From assembly GCF_900291465.1 (NCBI RefSeq), contig NZ_LT985808.1, forward strand, positions 2,730,184 through 2,794,183: a stretch of DNA of 64,000 bases. Reading direction: 5' to 3'. The notes below the pieces were generated by a model. That model was given only the letters and a program-made list of their open reading frames with translations. It ran no database searches and was not told where the DNA came from. Shown in pieces: positions 34,921 through 43,337 of this stretch. The stretch's first letter is position 1. Every line of letters begins with the position of its first letter. The translations under genes and the position numbers were made by a program. Source of the stretch: Bacteroides sp. Marseille-P3684. Lineage in GTDB: Bacteria > Bacteroidota > Bacteroidia > Bacteroidales > Bacteroidaceae.

Positions 34921-36455
34921 CTCTTATACTTCCTAACGTAAATGGCCAATTTTTCTAATATGAATTTCTGTTCATCGCATGAACATCCCAATTTATATAC
35001 ACAAAACGCACAAGAAAATACGCAGGCTAAACATACTACAAAGGTCCGTGATAAGTTTTCTTCCATTAAACAATGAAAAAGATACGGAATTATAGGAGAC
35101 AATATTACTACTTTCAATATCGGACAAATAACTTCTTGAAAGTATCTCTTTAGCCCCATATATATCATTGGTAATACAATTCTTAAACGTACATATTGTG
35201 TACACAGCTCTATTACAAAATGAATTATAAATACACTTATGGGAGACGTATGAAAATATTTCAAAGACACATAAGATATGGGAACGATTAGTATTAACAT
35301 AGTTCCTTCAATCAATTGAAATCGTTTTAGTATACCAGTAGCATGGACGGATATAATTATCGGATTAGATAAGGTCCCCAACAAACTTATACATAGCATT
35401 ATTTGCAAGAAGCCTATTGTATAATCCGGCACTATACCTAGCCATAGCTTCAATATGGTAAATGTCTCTAACATAAGAGGCAAGATTATGAAAAGCATAA
35501 TAAAGAATGAGAACTTAGACCCACGTATCAGCAAACTATGCATATAGCTAAAATCTCTCATCGCAAAACTTTTAGTTAATTGAGGATTTATTGCCGTTTG
35601 GAATGTTCCACAGAAATTAGCACATACCGATTGGACTTGAACGGCAACCCCTCTCGCAGCATTAACTAATGGACCGAAAAACATATTCAGAAGCACATTA
35701 AGTCCTTGCGTATATCCTATGAATGCAAGATTCCCATTTAACACCCATCCCGAATAGACCATAATCTCTTTAAATAACTTTTTATCATATCTCATTTTAC
35801 TCCTAGCTTCCTCAAAGTGCCGAGTAGCATAATACGAATAAGCTAAGAAGTCAAACAGCTGTATGAGAAATAATAACAATACATAAGTTATCAACTTATC
35901 GTATGGAATGACAACTAGAAAATAAACAATCACTAACTTCAAGATGATATCAGCAATTGAGATGTAAGCAAATGCTGTCATTCGTTCATGAGCTATGATA
36001 GTCGATACATAAGGAGTATTAAGTATTCCTAGGACTGTTGAAAAAACAGAAAAATGATAAACCCATAATGCTGCATATTGTCGTTCTACAGGTATCTGCA
36101 ATTGAGTTGACATGAACCAAAAACCTATTGTTTCTCCCAAAATCAAAATGACTAATGCCAGCAATAGATATATACCTAATACATTTCCGAACGTATTTTT
36201 TAAAACATCCAAATCCCCTTTTCCTAAATCGAAAGTAAGATAACGGGATGATGCCGCACCTAAAGATCCAGTCAAGAAACCCAACAGACCTATGACTCCT
36301 CCCACCACATTATAGATACCATAATCCTCCACACCCAACGTGTTCAGCACGACACGGGACGTATACAATGACACCAGCATGCCGAACAGCATCCGCACAT
36401 AAAGCATCAACGTGTTCTTCGCGATGCGGCGGGTATTTTCTGCGTGTGAATCCAT
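34917..36455 (-). CDS. wzx: Wzx-type polysaccharide flippase
   Basis: A 512-residue membrane protein with about 12-14 helices, the layout of the polysaccharide flippase family. TSRVVLNTLGVEDYGIYNVVGGVIG near the N-terminus is the typical signature. It moves undecaprenyl-linked repeat units across the inner membrane. A longer frame upstream runs into the HAD gene with no membrane character, so MDSHAENTRRIAKN is the start, 4 bases after that gene. The first 130 bases are GC-richer than the rest, marking the edge of the AT-rich variable region. Confidence 0.92.
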   Translation of the reverse strand: MDSHAENTRRIAKNTLMLYVRMLFGMLVSLYTSRVVLNTLGVEDYGIYNVVGGVIGLLGFLTGSLGAASSRYLTFDLGKGDLDVLKNTFGNVLGIYLLLALVILILGETIGFWFMSTQLQIPVERQYAALWVYHFSVFSTVLGILNTPYVSTIIAHERMTAFAYISIADIILKLVIVYFLVVIPYDKLITYVLLLFLIQLFDFLAYSYYATRHFEEARSKMRYDKKLFKEIMVYSGWVLNGNLAFIGYTQGLNVLLNMFFGPLVNAARGVAVQVQSVCANFCGTFQTAINPQLTKSFAMRDFSYMHSLLIRGSKFSFFIMLFIILPLMLETFTILKLWLGIVPDYTIGFLQIMLCISLLGTLSNPIIISVHATGILKRFQLIEGTMLILIVPISYVSLKYFHTSPISVFIIHFVIELCTQYVRLRIVLPMIYMGLKRYFQEVICPILKVVILSPIIPYLFHCLMEENLSRTFVVCLACVFSCAFCVYKLGCSCDEQKFILEKLAIYVRKYKR

Positions 36456-36459
36456 CGGA

Positions 36460-36885
36460 CTATTTACCCAATAACCTTTTCCAGAACGGACGTTCCTGCA
36501 CCGTGCCGTGCAGCTCCTCCCAGTAACGTTCGGAGGTCCAGTGATTGTGCACCATCTCATAGATTGCAGCCCAGTCCGGGAGAGCACCTACATTGCGGTC
36601 ATCAATAAACAGGTCCGCCCTCACCTTGCGACAGGGAGAAGACGGGGTCTCGGAGGCTTGCTCGTCGGGATGATTGGCATTGACGGCATAAAACTCCAGA
36701 CCGCGTTCGCGACAGAATGCAACCGCCTCATCGAGCAGACGGCCTTCACGCACCGTCCACAGAATCAGCTGATGATGCTCTGCCTGCAACCGACGGAGCG
36801 TCGTTATCGCAAAAGGTATCTCACGACCGATGCGTGGATAACGGTGTTCCACGATGGTCCCATCAAAATCTACGGCTATAATCAT
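36460..36885 (-). CDS. HAD-superfamily hydrolase of capsule loci
   Basis: A 141-residue minimal HAD protein. VDFDGTIVEH at residues 5-14 has the Asp nucleophile and DxD, ILWTVREGR supplies the Thr motif II, and LFIDDRN gives motif IV near residue 92. No large cap domain. Proteins of this size occur near the start of Bacteroides capsule loci. A phosphatase acting on a sugar phosphate is the family expectation; the substrate is unknown. Follows the UpxY-like gene by 36 bases. Confidence 0.82.
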   Translation of the reverse strand: MIIAVDFDGTIVEHRYPRIGREIPFAITTLRRLQAEHHQLILWTVREGRLLDEAVAFCRERGLEFYAVNANHPDEQASETPSSPCRKVRADLFIDDRNVGALPDWAAIYEMVHNHWTSERYWEELHGTVQERPFWKRLLGK

Positions 36886-36921
36886 GAATGTGTGTCAGAT
36901 TGTAAGAAGATTCAACTTTCG

Positions 36922-37965
36922 TCAGCTTTGCATCGGCAGAAACGGATAGTCGGCTGCAAGCGAACACCGGCTGGTCAGGATATGCTGACGGAGGTCCTCA
37001 GCCAACCCGTCCGCTGCCACTATCGACAGCAGCATGTTGTCGGCTTCACGGCATACGGAAGTCACCTCCTTGAAACTGCCTACGCGAACATCCCCATACA
37101 CCGTCCGGAAATGACGACCAACGGCAGAAAGAATGCCCAACAACGCCTCTGCAGCTTCACGGGAGTCGTCCGCCAACATCCAGTAACGGGCCTTCATGAC
37201 CCACTGGTCAAGGCTCTTGGCAATGGTCATCAGGTCCAGCTGGTCGTGCGGACAGAAGCAGCAGGCATCCACCTCCTGCTGCAAATCGGCAGTCGTCAAC
37301 GGCGAAGGCTCGTCCTGCTGTTCACGACGCTGACGGATATACTCCTCTACATTTTCAAACGTATCCTTGCAGATTCCACCGATGGCAACCGTCATGTTCC
37401 CCAGACCTGTCACCAGGCACTTGTCGCGCGAGATGCGGATGCGGTAACCTTCAAAGCCGGCAAGGACACCGGACGTGATGCGTACCAGCGTATTTCCCGG
37501 AGCATAATGGCTGAAAGGGTGTGGCATGAAGCGGATGCGGTGAGGAGCCATCTGAGACACCAGCATGAAGGGTTGCATCTCCCGGTCGGAAATGATTGCC
37601 GTACGATGTGTACTGCGGTCGTTGACCAGGTAGACACCGACGAAGTTCTGCTTCAGGTATTCCTGAATCCGACGGCAATCGCCCTGCACAAAGATGAGTC
37701 CGGAGATAGTGGGTTGCTCCAGCTTCCTGACGTGACTCTTCTTCTTCCGATAGACAATGGATTTATGGATGAACGTGTTGAACTGCTCCTGCAACCGCGC
37801 ATGGATGGCTTCCACCTTTGCACGGTGAACGAACAGGTAACACCACGAGGAGGAGGTGCTCTTCACATCGGACTGTTTTCTCTCTTCCGCGCCTGACGAA
37901 GCAGACTCGTTACCAAGATTGTCCTCAATGACTTCAGAAAAAGTGTCTGAACTATACAGTGGCAT
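36922..37965 (-). CDS. UpxY-like NusG-family transcription antitermination factor
   Basis: A 347-residue NusG paralogue and the first gene of the capsule operon. After a low-complexity acidic/Ser start, residues about 40-140 are an NGN domain (WCYLFVHRAKVEAIHARL, ISGLIFVQG) and about 155-200 a KOW-like segment (YAPGNTLVRITSGVLAGFEGY). UpxY proteins bind RNA polymerase at the leader of their own capsule operon and prevent premature termination. The C-terminal 130 residues are additional and not recognised. No UpxZ gene follows. Its leader contains the putative invertible promoter. Confidence 0.88.
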   Translation of the reverse strand: MPLYSSDTFSEVIEDNLGNESASSGAEERKQSDVKSTSSSWCYLFVHRAKVEAIHARLQEQFNTFIHKSIVYRKKKSHVRKLEQPTISGLIFVQGDCRRIQEYLKQNFVGVYLVNDRSTHRTAIISDREMQPFMLVSQMAPHRIRFMPHPFSHYAPGNTLVRITSGVLAGFEGYRIRISRDKCLVTGLGNMTVAIGGICKDTFENVEEYIRQRREQQDEPSPLTTADLQQEVDACCFCPHDQLDLMTIAKSLDQWVMKARYWMLADDSREAAEALLGILSAVGRHFRTVYGDVRVGSFKEVTSVCREADNMLLSIVAADGLAEDLRQHILTSRCSLAADYPFLPMQS

Positions 37966-38126
37966 CGATACTCTTTCTAATTTATGTACTGGCCTTTGCG
38001 TTCACATTGTGAATAAGGATCGACCACTTCCTTATAAAGGGAGTTTTGTATGTCTTTCATAATCACCAGTTTTTATCCAGTATAACAGCTCTTTATGCTA
38101 TCTCTTCATGTGATCTGAGTAATGCA

Positions 38127-38318
38127 TCTCTTATGAAGAGATGTACTTATAAATATATTTCATTGATAATCAATAATGTTTTCTTAAGGCATCAATCCTG
38201 TTTCATAAGAAAATTATAAGAATCAGGACTATGTTTCCAAAATTTTCTAGACGAAAATTATTTACTTTCAGTACTTTTCCGTATATTTGCCATTGCAAAT
38301 CCATCTCTTCATAAGAGA
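38127..38318. promoter_or_regulatory. Putative invertible promoter segment bounded by 17-bp inverted repeats
   Basis: TCTCTTATGAAGAGATG at 38127-38143 is the exact reverse complement of CATCTCTTCATAAGAGA at 38302-38318. The 158 bases between them are AT-rich and hold a consensus TATATTTG -7 box at 38282-38289 directed rightward, away from the capsule operon. Inversion would place this promoter at about 38156-38163 facing the UpxY-like gene, giving a leader of about 185 bases. Bacteroides capsule promoters are known to invert this way. No recombinase gene is in the window, so it would act in trans. A third half-site-like ATCTCTTCAT lies at 38100-38109. Confidence 0.75.
38282..38289 (+). promoter_or_regulatory. 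Consensus -7 box TATATTTG inside the invertible segment
   Basis: TATATTTG matches TAnnTTTG. It reads rightward in this orientation, opposite to the capsule operon. No matching -7 box on the minus strand was found between the segment and the upxY-like start, consistent with an OFF state. The -33 region (TTTA at 38261-38264) is weak. Confidence 0.6.
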
Positions 38319-38413
38319 AGTTTTTCTTTACATTCTGAGTACCCCTGCAATCTCCCTAAATAATATGTAAATATTTATATAAATCATAAGGCAAACGAAA
38401 GAAAGGATGAGAC

Positions 38414-38444
38414 GGACTGTAGAGTCCGGATTTTTATATCCGGA
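38414..38444. repeat. Overlapping small hairpins
   Basis: GGACT/AGTCC (38414-38427) and TCCGGAT/ATCCGGA (38425-38431 with 38438-38444) share bases 38425-38427, so only one can form at a time. No T-run clearly marks either as a terminator. Confidence 0.45.
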
Positions 38445-38798
38445 ATGAGGTCCTCCGCATCCGATTGCCTGTGATGCCTGCTCCGCTCTCAAACCATCCT
38501 TTCTCCGTTTGACATTTTGTCCAGGGAAGCCCTCCAAAGTGCCTTTCCTCGCACCAAAATACGATTTGGTGGATTCGAAGGGCATTCTCAGGCGATTCGC
38601 AAAATACACTTTGACACAAGTTCGCATCATCTGACATCCCAATGGAGGTCAGAAGGTGTTCGGCTGTTCATTCTGACACTCGGTTCACGGCAACCTGCAC
38701 ATTGTGCCACCATCTGATTTTTTACGTCCGCGGACCTTCCAGAGAGTGAAACTCACTTTTTTGGCATTTCAGTTTCCAAAGATTTGACTTCCGGGCGC

Positions 38799-38880
38799 GA
38801 AACAATAGTGTTTGGGGCATGAAACTATATTGTTTGACGCCTCAAACTATATTGTTTGGCTCGCGAAACAATATTGTTCC
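38799..38880. repeat. Four palindromic AAACNATATTGTTT boxes with 22-bp period
   Basis: Boxes GAAACAATAGTGTTTG, GAAACTATATTGTTTG, CAAACTATATTGTTTG and GAAACAATATTGTT start at 38799, 38821, 38843 and 38865: three exact 22-bp steps. Six-base GC-rich spacers separate them, and CCGGGC occurs on both flanks. The spacing equals that of the arrays at 20.1 and 60.9 kb though the box sequence differs. Confidence 0.85.
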
Positions 38881-39195
38881 GGGCACGTTTTGCCTGTTTT
38901 CCGAAAACGAAGTGTATAGTTTTCCTAAATAGATAAACAGTCTTGACACAAGTACTAAATTCCCTTAACAGTTGGACGCTAATTCATCCTGACTTCGGAA
39001 AATATGAGTTAGCAGAAAAGTCCTTTTTAGAAAGGTTTGTCAAGCAAAGACGGCGAGATACTGTCTTTTTGGTTTTTCGAAATCCGGACAGGAAGGATGT
39101 GTGCACAAGGAGCGTCCGTCAGGCGAAACAAGAGACATGCCCGTCAACATTCCTAAAAGAGTTTAAACGGTGTGCAACGAACGGAGAGATTCACT

Positions 39196-39203
39196 TACCT
39201 TTG
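39196..39203 (+). promoter_or_regulatory. -7 box TACCTTTG for kdsA-kdsD
   Basis: TACCTTTG matches the Bacteroidetes -7 consensus 64 bases before the kdsA ATG. No clear -33 TTTG. Confidence 0.5.
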
Positions 39204-39267
39204 TTCAAATCCAATCGGGATTGTCAGATAACAACAGTAACAGTAGAATATAATAAATAGGTATCGT

Positions 39268-40020
39268 ATGAATCCAGTGTTTATTGCCGGACCTTGTGTC
39301 ATGGAGTCTTTCTCGCTGATGGAGGAAGTGGCGCAAGAGCTTGTCCGCCTGAATCAAATCTACCATATCGACATCATCTTCAAGGCTTCGTTCGACAAGG
39401 CCAACCGTACCTCTATCCATTCGTTCCGCGGCCCGGGACTGGAGCAGGGACTCAAATGGCTGGGCGACATCAAGACGAAATACCGCCTGAAAGTGCTGAC
39501 CGACATCCACGAATCCTATCAGGCGGAACCGGTAGGCGAAGTGGCAGACGTACTCCAGATTCCTGCCTTCCTCTGCCGGCAGACCGACCTGCTCGTGGCA
39601 GCGGCACGCACCGGACGTACGGTGAACATCAAGAAGGCGCAGTTCCTCTCAGGCACCGACATGCAGTACCCGGTCGAAAAGGCACTGGAAGCCGGGGCTT
39701 CCGAGGTATGGCTCACCGAACGCGGCAACATGTACGGCTACAACAACCTGGTGGTGGACTTCCGCAACATCCCCGACATGAAGAAGTTCACCCCGACCGT
39801 CATCATGGACTGCACCCACTCGGTGCAACGTCCCGGGGCTGCCGGCGGCAAGACAGGCGGAAACCGTGAGTTTGTCCCCGCCATGGCTCTTGCAGCCAAG
39901 GCATTCGGCGCGACGGGTTATTTCTTCGAGGTACATCCCTATCCCGACAACGCGCTGAGCGACGGTCCGAACATGCTCTACCTGAGTCAACTAGAATCTG
40001 TCATCCAGTCACTGCTATGA
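39268..40020 (+). CDS. kdsA: 3-deoxy-8-phosphooctulonate synthase
   Basis: Condenses arabinose 5-phosphate with phosphoenolpyruvate to Kdo 8-phosphate for LPS inner core. The 250 residues hold the family motifs IAGPCVMES, FKASFDKANRTSIHSFRGPG, DIHE, FLCRQTDLLVAAA, KKAQFL and DCTHSVQRPG. Overlaps the next gene by 4 bases, forming a Kdo precursor pair with the arabinose 5-phosphate isomerase that makes its substrate. Confidence 0.97.
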   Translation: MNPVFIAGPCVMESFSLMEEVAQELVRLNQIYHIDIIFKASFDKANRTSIHSFRGPGLEQGLKWLGDIKTKYRLKVLTDIHESYQAEPVGEVADVLQIPAFLCRQTDLLVAAARTGRTVNIKKAQFLSGTDMQYPVEKALEAGASEVWLTERGNMYGYNNLVVDFRNIPDMKKFTPTVIMDCTHSVQRPGAAGGKTGGNREFVPAMALAAKAFGATGYFFEVHPYPDNALSDGPNMLYLSQLESVIQSLL

Positions 40021-40967
40021 GCCAGATACGAACATACGCCGAGAAGTGCCTGCGCGATGAGGCAGAAGCCCTTCTCAACCTGATTCCGTTGTTAACGGAC
40101 GACTTTGACCGTGCCGTAGAAATGATTTTTCACAGCAAGGGACGCCTCATCGTGACGGGAGTGGGCAAATCGGGACATATCGGGGCGAAGATTGCCGCCA
40201 CACTGGCAAGCACGGGCACGCCTTCGTTTTTCGTCAATCCACTCGACGCCTTCCACGGCGACCTGGGCATGTTCACGGCAGAAGACATTGCCCTGGTGAT
40301 TTCCAACTCGGGACAGACCGACGAACTCCTGCGCTTCATCCCCTGCCTCATCGAACGCAAAATCCCCATCATCGGCATGACAGGCAACCCGGATTCACTC
40401 GTGGCACGCTATTCGGCATGCCACCTGAACACCTACGTCGAGCGTGAGGCCTGTCCGCTCAACCTGGCACCGACCTCTTCGACCACGGCTGCACTGGCAA
40501 TGGGCGATGCGCTGGCATGTGCCCTGATGGAGGTGCGCCATTTCCGTGCACAGGACTTTGCCCGTTTCCATCCGGGTGGCAGTCTGGGCAGACGCCTGCT
40601 GACCCGTGCAAAGGATGTGATGCGCAGTGAAGACCTCCCCGTCGTCCCGTCAGGGATGAAGCTGGGCGACGCCATCGTCCCCATGAGCGAGGGCAAACTG
40701 GGTCTGCTGGTGGTAGCCGACGACGAGCACATCAAAGGTATCATCACCGACGGCGACCTGCGCCGCATCATGCAACGCTGGCATGCCCGATTCTTTGACC
40801 TGCGCGTAGAGGACGTGATGACTCCCAACCCCAAGCGTATCCATCCGGACATGAAGATTGCCGAAGTGGAGCAGATGCTCAACCGCCATAAAATCCACTC
40901 CCTGCTGGTCGTCGACGAAAACGATCGTCTGCTGGGCATCGTGGATAACTTCAGCTGTATGATTTAA
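40017..40967 (+). CDS. kdsD: Arabinose-5-phosphate isomerase, KpsF/GutQ family
   Basis: Converts ribulose 5-phosphate to arabinose 5-phosphate for Kdo synthesis. The 316-residue protein has an N-terminal SIS domain (GVGKSGHIGAKIAATLASTGTPSFF; catalytic His in DAFHGDLG) and two C-terminal CBS domains (about 195-310). The length matches E. coli KdsD. Overlap with kdsA makes coupling likely. Confidence 0.96.
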   Translation: MSQIRTYAEKCLRDEAEALLNLIPLLTDDFDRAVEMIFHSKGRLIVTGVGKSGHIGAKIAATLASTGTPSFFVNPLDAFHGDLGMFTAEDIALVISNSGQTDELLRFIPCLIERKIPIIGMTGNPDSLVARYSACHLNTYVEREACPLNLAPTSSTTAALAMGDALACALMEVRHFRAQDFARFHPGGSLGRRLLTRAKDVMRSEDLPVVPSGMKLGDAIVPMSEGKLGLLVVADDEHIKGIITDGDLRRIMQRWHARFFDLRVEDVMTPNPKRIHPDMKIAEVEQMLNRHKIHSLLVVDENDRLLGIVDNFSCMI

Positions 40968-41051
40968 ACCCACTGCCAGGAGGGGAAGGATATTTGATTA
41001 GTTTAACAAACTATTCAACCCATTTATTAGGAATAATCGCGCGGAATTGCG

Positions 41052-41059
41052 TAATTTTG
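41052..41059 (+). promoter_or_regulatory. -7 box TAATTTTG for rpoD
   Basis: TAATTTTG fits TAnnTTTG, 29 bases before the sigma factor ATG. A TTTA near 41023 is too far for an ideal -33. Confidence 0.45.
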
Positions 41060-41088
41060 CACGCTTATTTTCCAAACTCTAGACACGG

Positions 41089-41949
41089 ATGAGACAACTA
41101 AAGATTAACAAAAGTATCACGAATCGTGAAACCGCTTCTCTGGAAGCCTATCTGCGCGAGATTGGCCGCGAGGAGTTGATTTCTGTAGATGAAGAGGTAG
41201 AACTTGCACAACGTATCCGTAAAGGCGATGAAGCCGCTCTGAACAAACTGGTGAGAGCGAACTTGCGCTTTGTCGTTTCTGTGGCAAAACAGTACCAGAA
41301 TCAAGGATTGAGCCTTGCCGACTTGATTGACGAAGGTAATATTGGCTTAGTGAAAGCAGCCCAGAAATTTGATGAAACGCGCGGATTCAAATTCATCAGT
41401 TATGCCGTGTGGTGGATCCGTCAGTCCATCCTCCAAGCCCTTGCCGAGCAATCACGTATCGTACGTCTGCCGTTGAACCAGGTAGGTTCAATCAACCGCA
41501 TCAACAAAGCACTGGCAAAGTTTGAACAAGAGAACGAACGCCGCGCTTCTGCGGGAGAAATCGCCGACGAACTGGGCATCGAAGAAGACAAGATTTCCGA
41601 CGCACTCCGCGTATCGGGCCGTCATGTCTCGGTCGACGCTTCGTTTGTGGAAGGTGAAGACAACTGCCTGCTCGATGTGCTCGTCAACGATGATTCGCCC
41701 ATGGCAGACCACTCGCTCGTCAGTGAGTCCTTGTCGGAAGAAATTGACAGAACCCTGTCCACCCTTACTCCGCGTGAGAAGGAAATCATCCAGACATTCT
41801 TCGGCATCAACCACCGCGAGATGAGCCTTGAAGAGATTGGCGACAAATTCGGATTGACACGTGAACGTGTACGTCAGATCAAGGAAAAGGCGATTCGTAA
41901 GTTACGCACAAGTCCGCAAAGCAAGCTGTTGAAGGCTTATTTAGGATAA
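41089..41949 (+). CDS. rpoD: Primary sigma-70 family factor (RpoD/SigA type)
   Basis: The 286-residue primary sigma factor of Bacteroidetes, much shorter than E. coli RpoD because regions 1.1 and the non-conserved insert are missing. Regions 1.2-2 are [34 protein letters not shown] and [39 protein letters not shown]; region 4 is [15 protein letters not shown] and [28 protein letters not shown]. It recognises the TTTG/TAnnTTTG promoters seen across this window. A terminator follows. Confidence 0.96.
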   Translation: MRQLKINKSITNRETASLEAYLREIGREELISVDEEVELAQRIRKGDEAALNKLVRANLRFVVSVAKQYQNQGLSLADLIDEGNIGLVKAAQKFDETRGFKFISYAVWWIRQSILQALAEQSRIVRLPLNQVGSINRINKALAKFEQENERRASAGEIADELGIEEDKISDALRVSGRHVSVDASFVEGEDNCLLDVLVNDDSPMADHSLVSESLSEEIDRTLSTLTPREKEIIQTFFGINHREMSLEEIGDKFGLTRERVRQIKEKAIRKLRTSPQSKLLKAYLG

Positions 41950-41976
41950 GACGATTTTATCAGAATCAAGGATAGA

Positions 41977-42006
41977 GGGCGTCCGGAGCAATCCGGATGC
42001 CCTTTT
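41977..42006 (+). terminator. Intrinsic terminator of rpoD
   Basis: GGGCGTCCGG (41977-41986) pairs with CCGGATGCCC (41993-42002) with one G-T wobble, followed by TTTT. It lies 27 bases after the rpoD stop, between convergent genes. Confidence 0.8.
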
Positions 42007-42011
42007 CAGTA

Positions 42012-43187
42012 TCAATACTTCGTGAATGCCGTCACGGAGAGGGAAGCGAGAGCCAACAGAATACCGACACAGACGACGCCGCTCCACTGCGCCAATGCCC
42101 AGGCTGAACCGGCTAGAAGAGTCCCCACCGAACCACCAATGAAGTAGGTTGTCATGAAAATGGTGTTGACCCGGTTTGCCGCTTGCGGTGCAACCTCGAA
42201 CATGCTGGTCTGGTTGCTGATCTGGATGCACTGCATGCCGATATCAATCAACAGGATACCTCCAATCATGCCGGCATAGGTATCCTGAGCAAAGAAGAGC
42301 AACAACCACGATGCCAGAAACAAGGCACAGCCCAGGAAGTTGAACCGCTTCACGCCTACCTGCTTCACATAACGGCCGACAATGGATGCCGACAGAGCAC
42401 CGGCGACTCCGCAAAGTCCCAACAGACCGACCACATCACTCCCGACACAGAAAGGTTCCTGTGCCATCCGGAAAGCAAGACAGGCCCACAGGGAGAGGAA
42501 GGAGCCGAAGGCAAAGCCGGCACGTCCGGCATAAATCCGGAGTGGCGGATACTTCTTCAACAAGGAAAGGATGGATTTCATCAGATCGACGTAGCGTCCG
42601 CTGAACGTGGGGGCAATGTCAGGCAGCACGCGCATCACCACCAGGAAGCTGAACACCATCAACACGGCGGCAGCGTAATACATGGTCCGCCATCCCCAGA
42701 AATCGGCGACCAGTCCACTCACCACCCGCGAAGCAAGGATGCCCGTCAGCAAACCGGATATGACCAGACCGACATTACGGCCCTTCGTCGCCGGGGTAGA
42801 GAACTGGGCGGCAATGGGAATGAATATCTGAGGAACGACCGAACAGATGCCGGTCAGCAGAGAAGCACCCCACACGATACGGACGTCAGTAGCCACCGCA
42901 ATGGCAAGCAAGGACAGCACCAGCACAAAGAAGTTGATTTCAATGATGCGCTTGCGGTGATACAAGTCGCCCAAAGGAATGATGAAAAGCAGTCCCAACG
43001 CATAGCCCACCTGGGTAATCATTGCGATAAGGTTGGCCTGGAACTCCGACACGCCGAAGTCCAGCCTCATCAGGTCGAGCAACGGCTGGTTGTAATATAA
43101 GTTCGCAACCGAAACACCGGCAATCACCGCCAATGTCCACAACAAATGCGCCGGTATTCCGGCATTCTCTTTCAGTACCATAGTCAT
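42012..43187 (-). CDS. MFS transporter
   Basis: A 391-residue transporter of the major facilitator superfamily, about twelve helices. The first loop LGDLYHRKRIIEINF is the family motif between helices 2 and 3. It resembles AraJ-type drug or sugar efflux permeases. An upstream frame extends the N-terminus by 36 residues lacking helix character, so MTMVLKENAGIPAHLL is used. Convergent with rpoD. Substrate cannot be told. Confidence 0.88.
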   Translation of the reverse strand: MTMVLKENAGIPAHLLWTLAVIAGVSVANLYYNQPLLDLMRLDFGVSEFQANLIAMITQVGYALGLLFIIPLGDLYHRKRIIEINFFVLVLSLLAIAVATDVRIVWGASLLTGICSVVPQIFIPIAAQFSTPATKGRNVGLVISGLLTGILASRVVSGLVADFWGWRTMYYAAAVLMVFSFLVVMRVLPDIAPTFSGRYVDLMKSILSLLKKYPPLRIYAGRAGFAFGSFLSLWACLAFRMAQEPFCVGSDVVGLLGLCGVAGALSASIVGRYVKQVGVKRFNFLGCALFLASWLLLFFAQDTYAGMIGGILLIDIGMQCIQISNQTSMFEVAPQAANRVNTIFMTTYFIGGSVGTLLAGSAWALAQWSGVVCVGILLALASLSVTAFTKY

Positions 43188-43230
43188 CGGATAATCGTCT
43201 GTACACAGCCTTCGTCGGCTGATTCGGATG

Positions 43231-43238
43231 CAAAGGTA
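43231..43238 (-). promoter_or_regulatory. -7 box TACCTTTG for the MFS gene
   Basis: CAAAGGTA on the plus strand, 43 bases upstream of the chosen start, in support of the start at 43187 over the longer frame. Confidence 0.55.
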
Positions 43239-43337
43239 GTCAAAAATAAAGAAGCACGTAGCATGGAATCTCATCCACTCTACGTGCTTCTTCAATTTAT
43301 CGGGAACGGAGCTGTCGGATGGCTCCGCTTTTCAGTC

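Larger units (their letters stand above)
37966..39267. other. 1.3-kb regulatory intergenic region between the capsule operon and kdsA
   Basis: No credible gene. It holds the upxY leader (37966-38126), an apparent invertible promoter segment (38127-38318), a stretch with hairpins (38414-38444 and about 38539-38582), four 22-bp-phased palindromic boxes (38799-38880), and the kdsA promoter at 39196. Short frames such as 38328-38642 and 38943-39260 have no recognisable product. Confidence 0.75.

Noticed and set aside
38328-38642. A 104-codon minus-strand frame in the capsule upstream region
   Set aside because: It spans several hairpins, shows no protein-like conservation and looks like repeated intergenic sequence.
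38799-38880. Phased repeats as a CRISPR array
   Set aside because: Boxes are 14-16 bp palindromes with 6-bp spacers; no 24-48-bp repeat with unique spacers and no cas genes.
39196-39220. TTCAAATCC as the T-arm of a tRNA gene
   Set aside because: No matching acceptor stem, anticodon arm or CCA-end context around it; it is just the sequence after the kdsA -7 box.
38943-39260. A 105-codon frame before kdsA
   Set aside because: It runs through the kdsA promoter, has no recognisable homology pattern and an unlikely composition.
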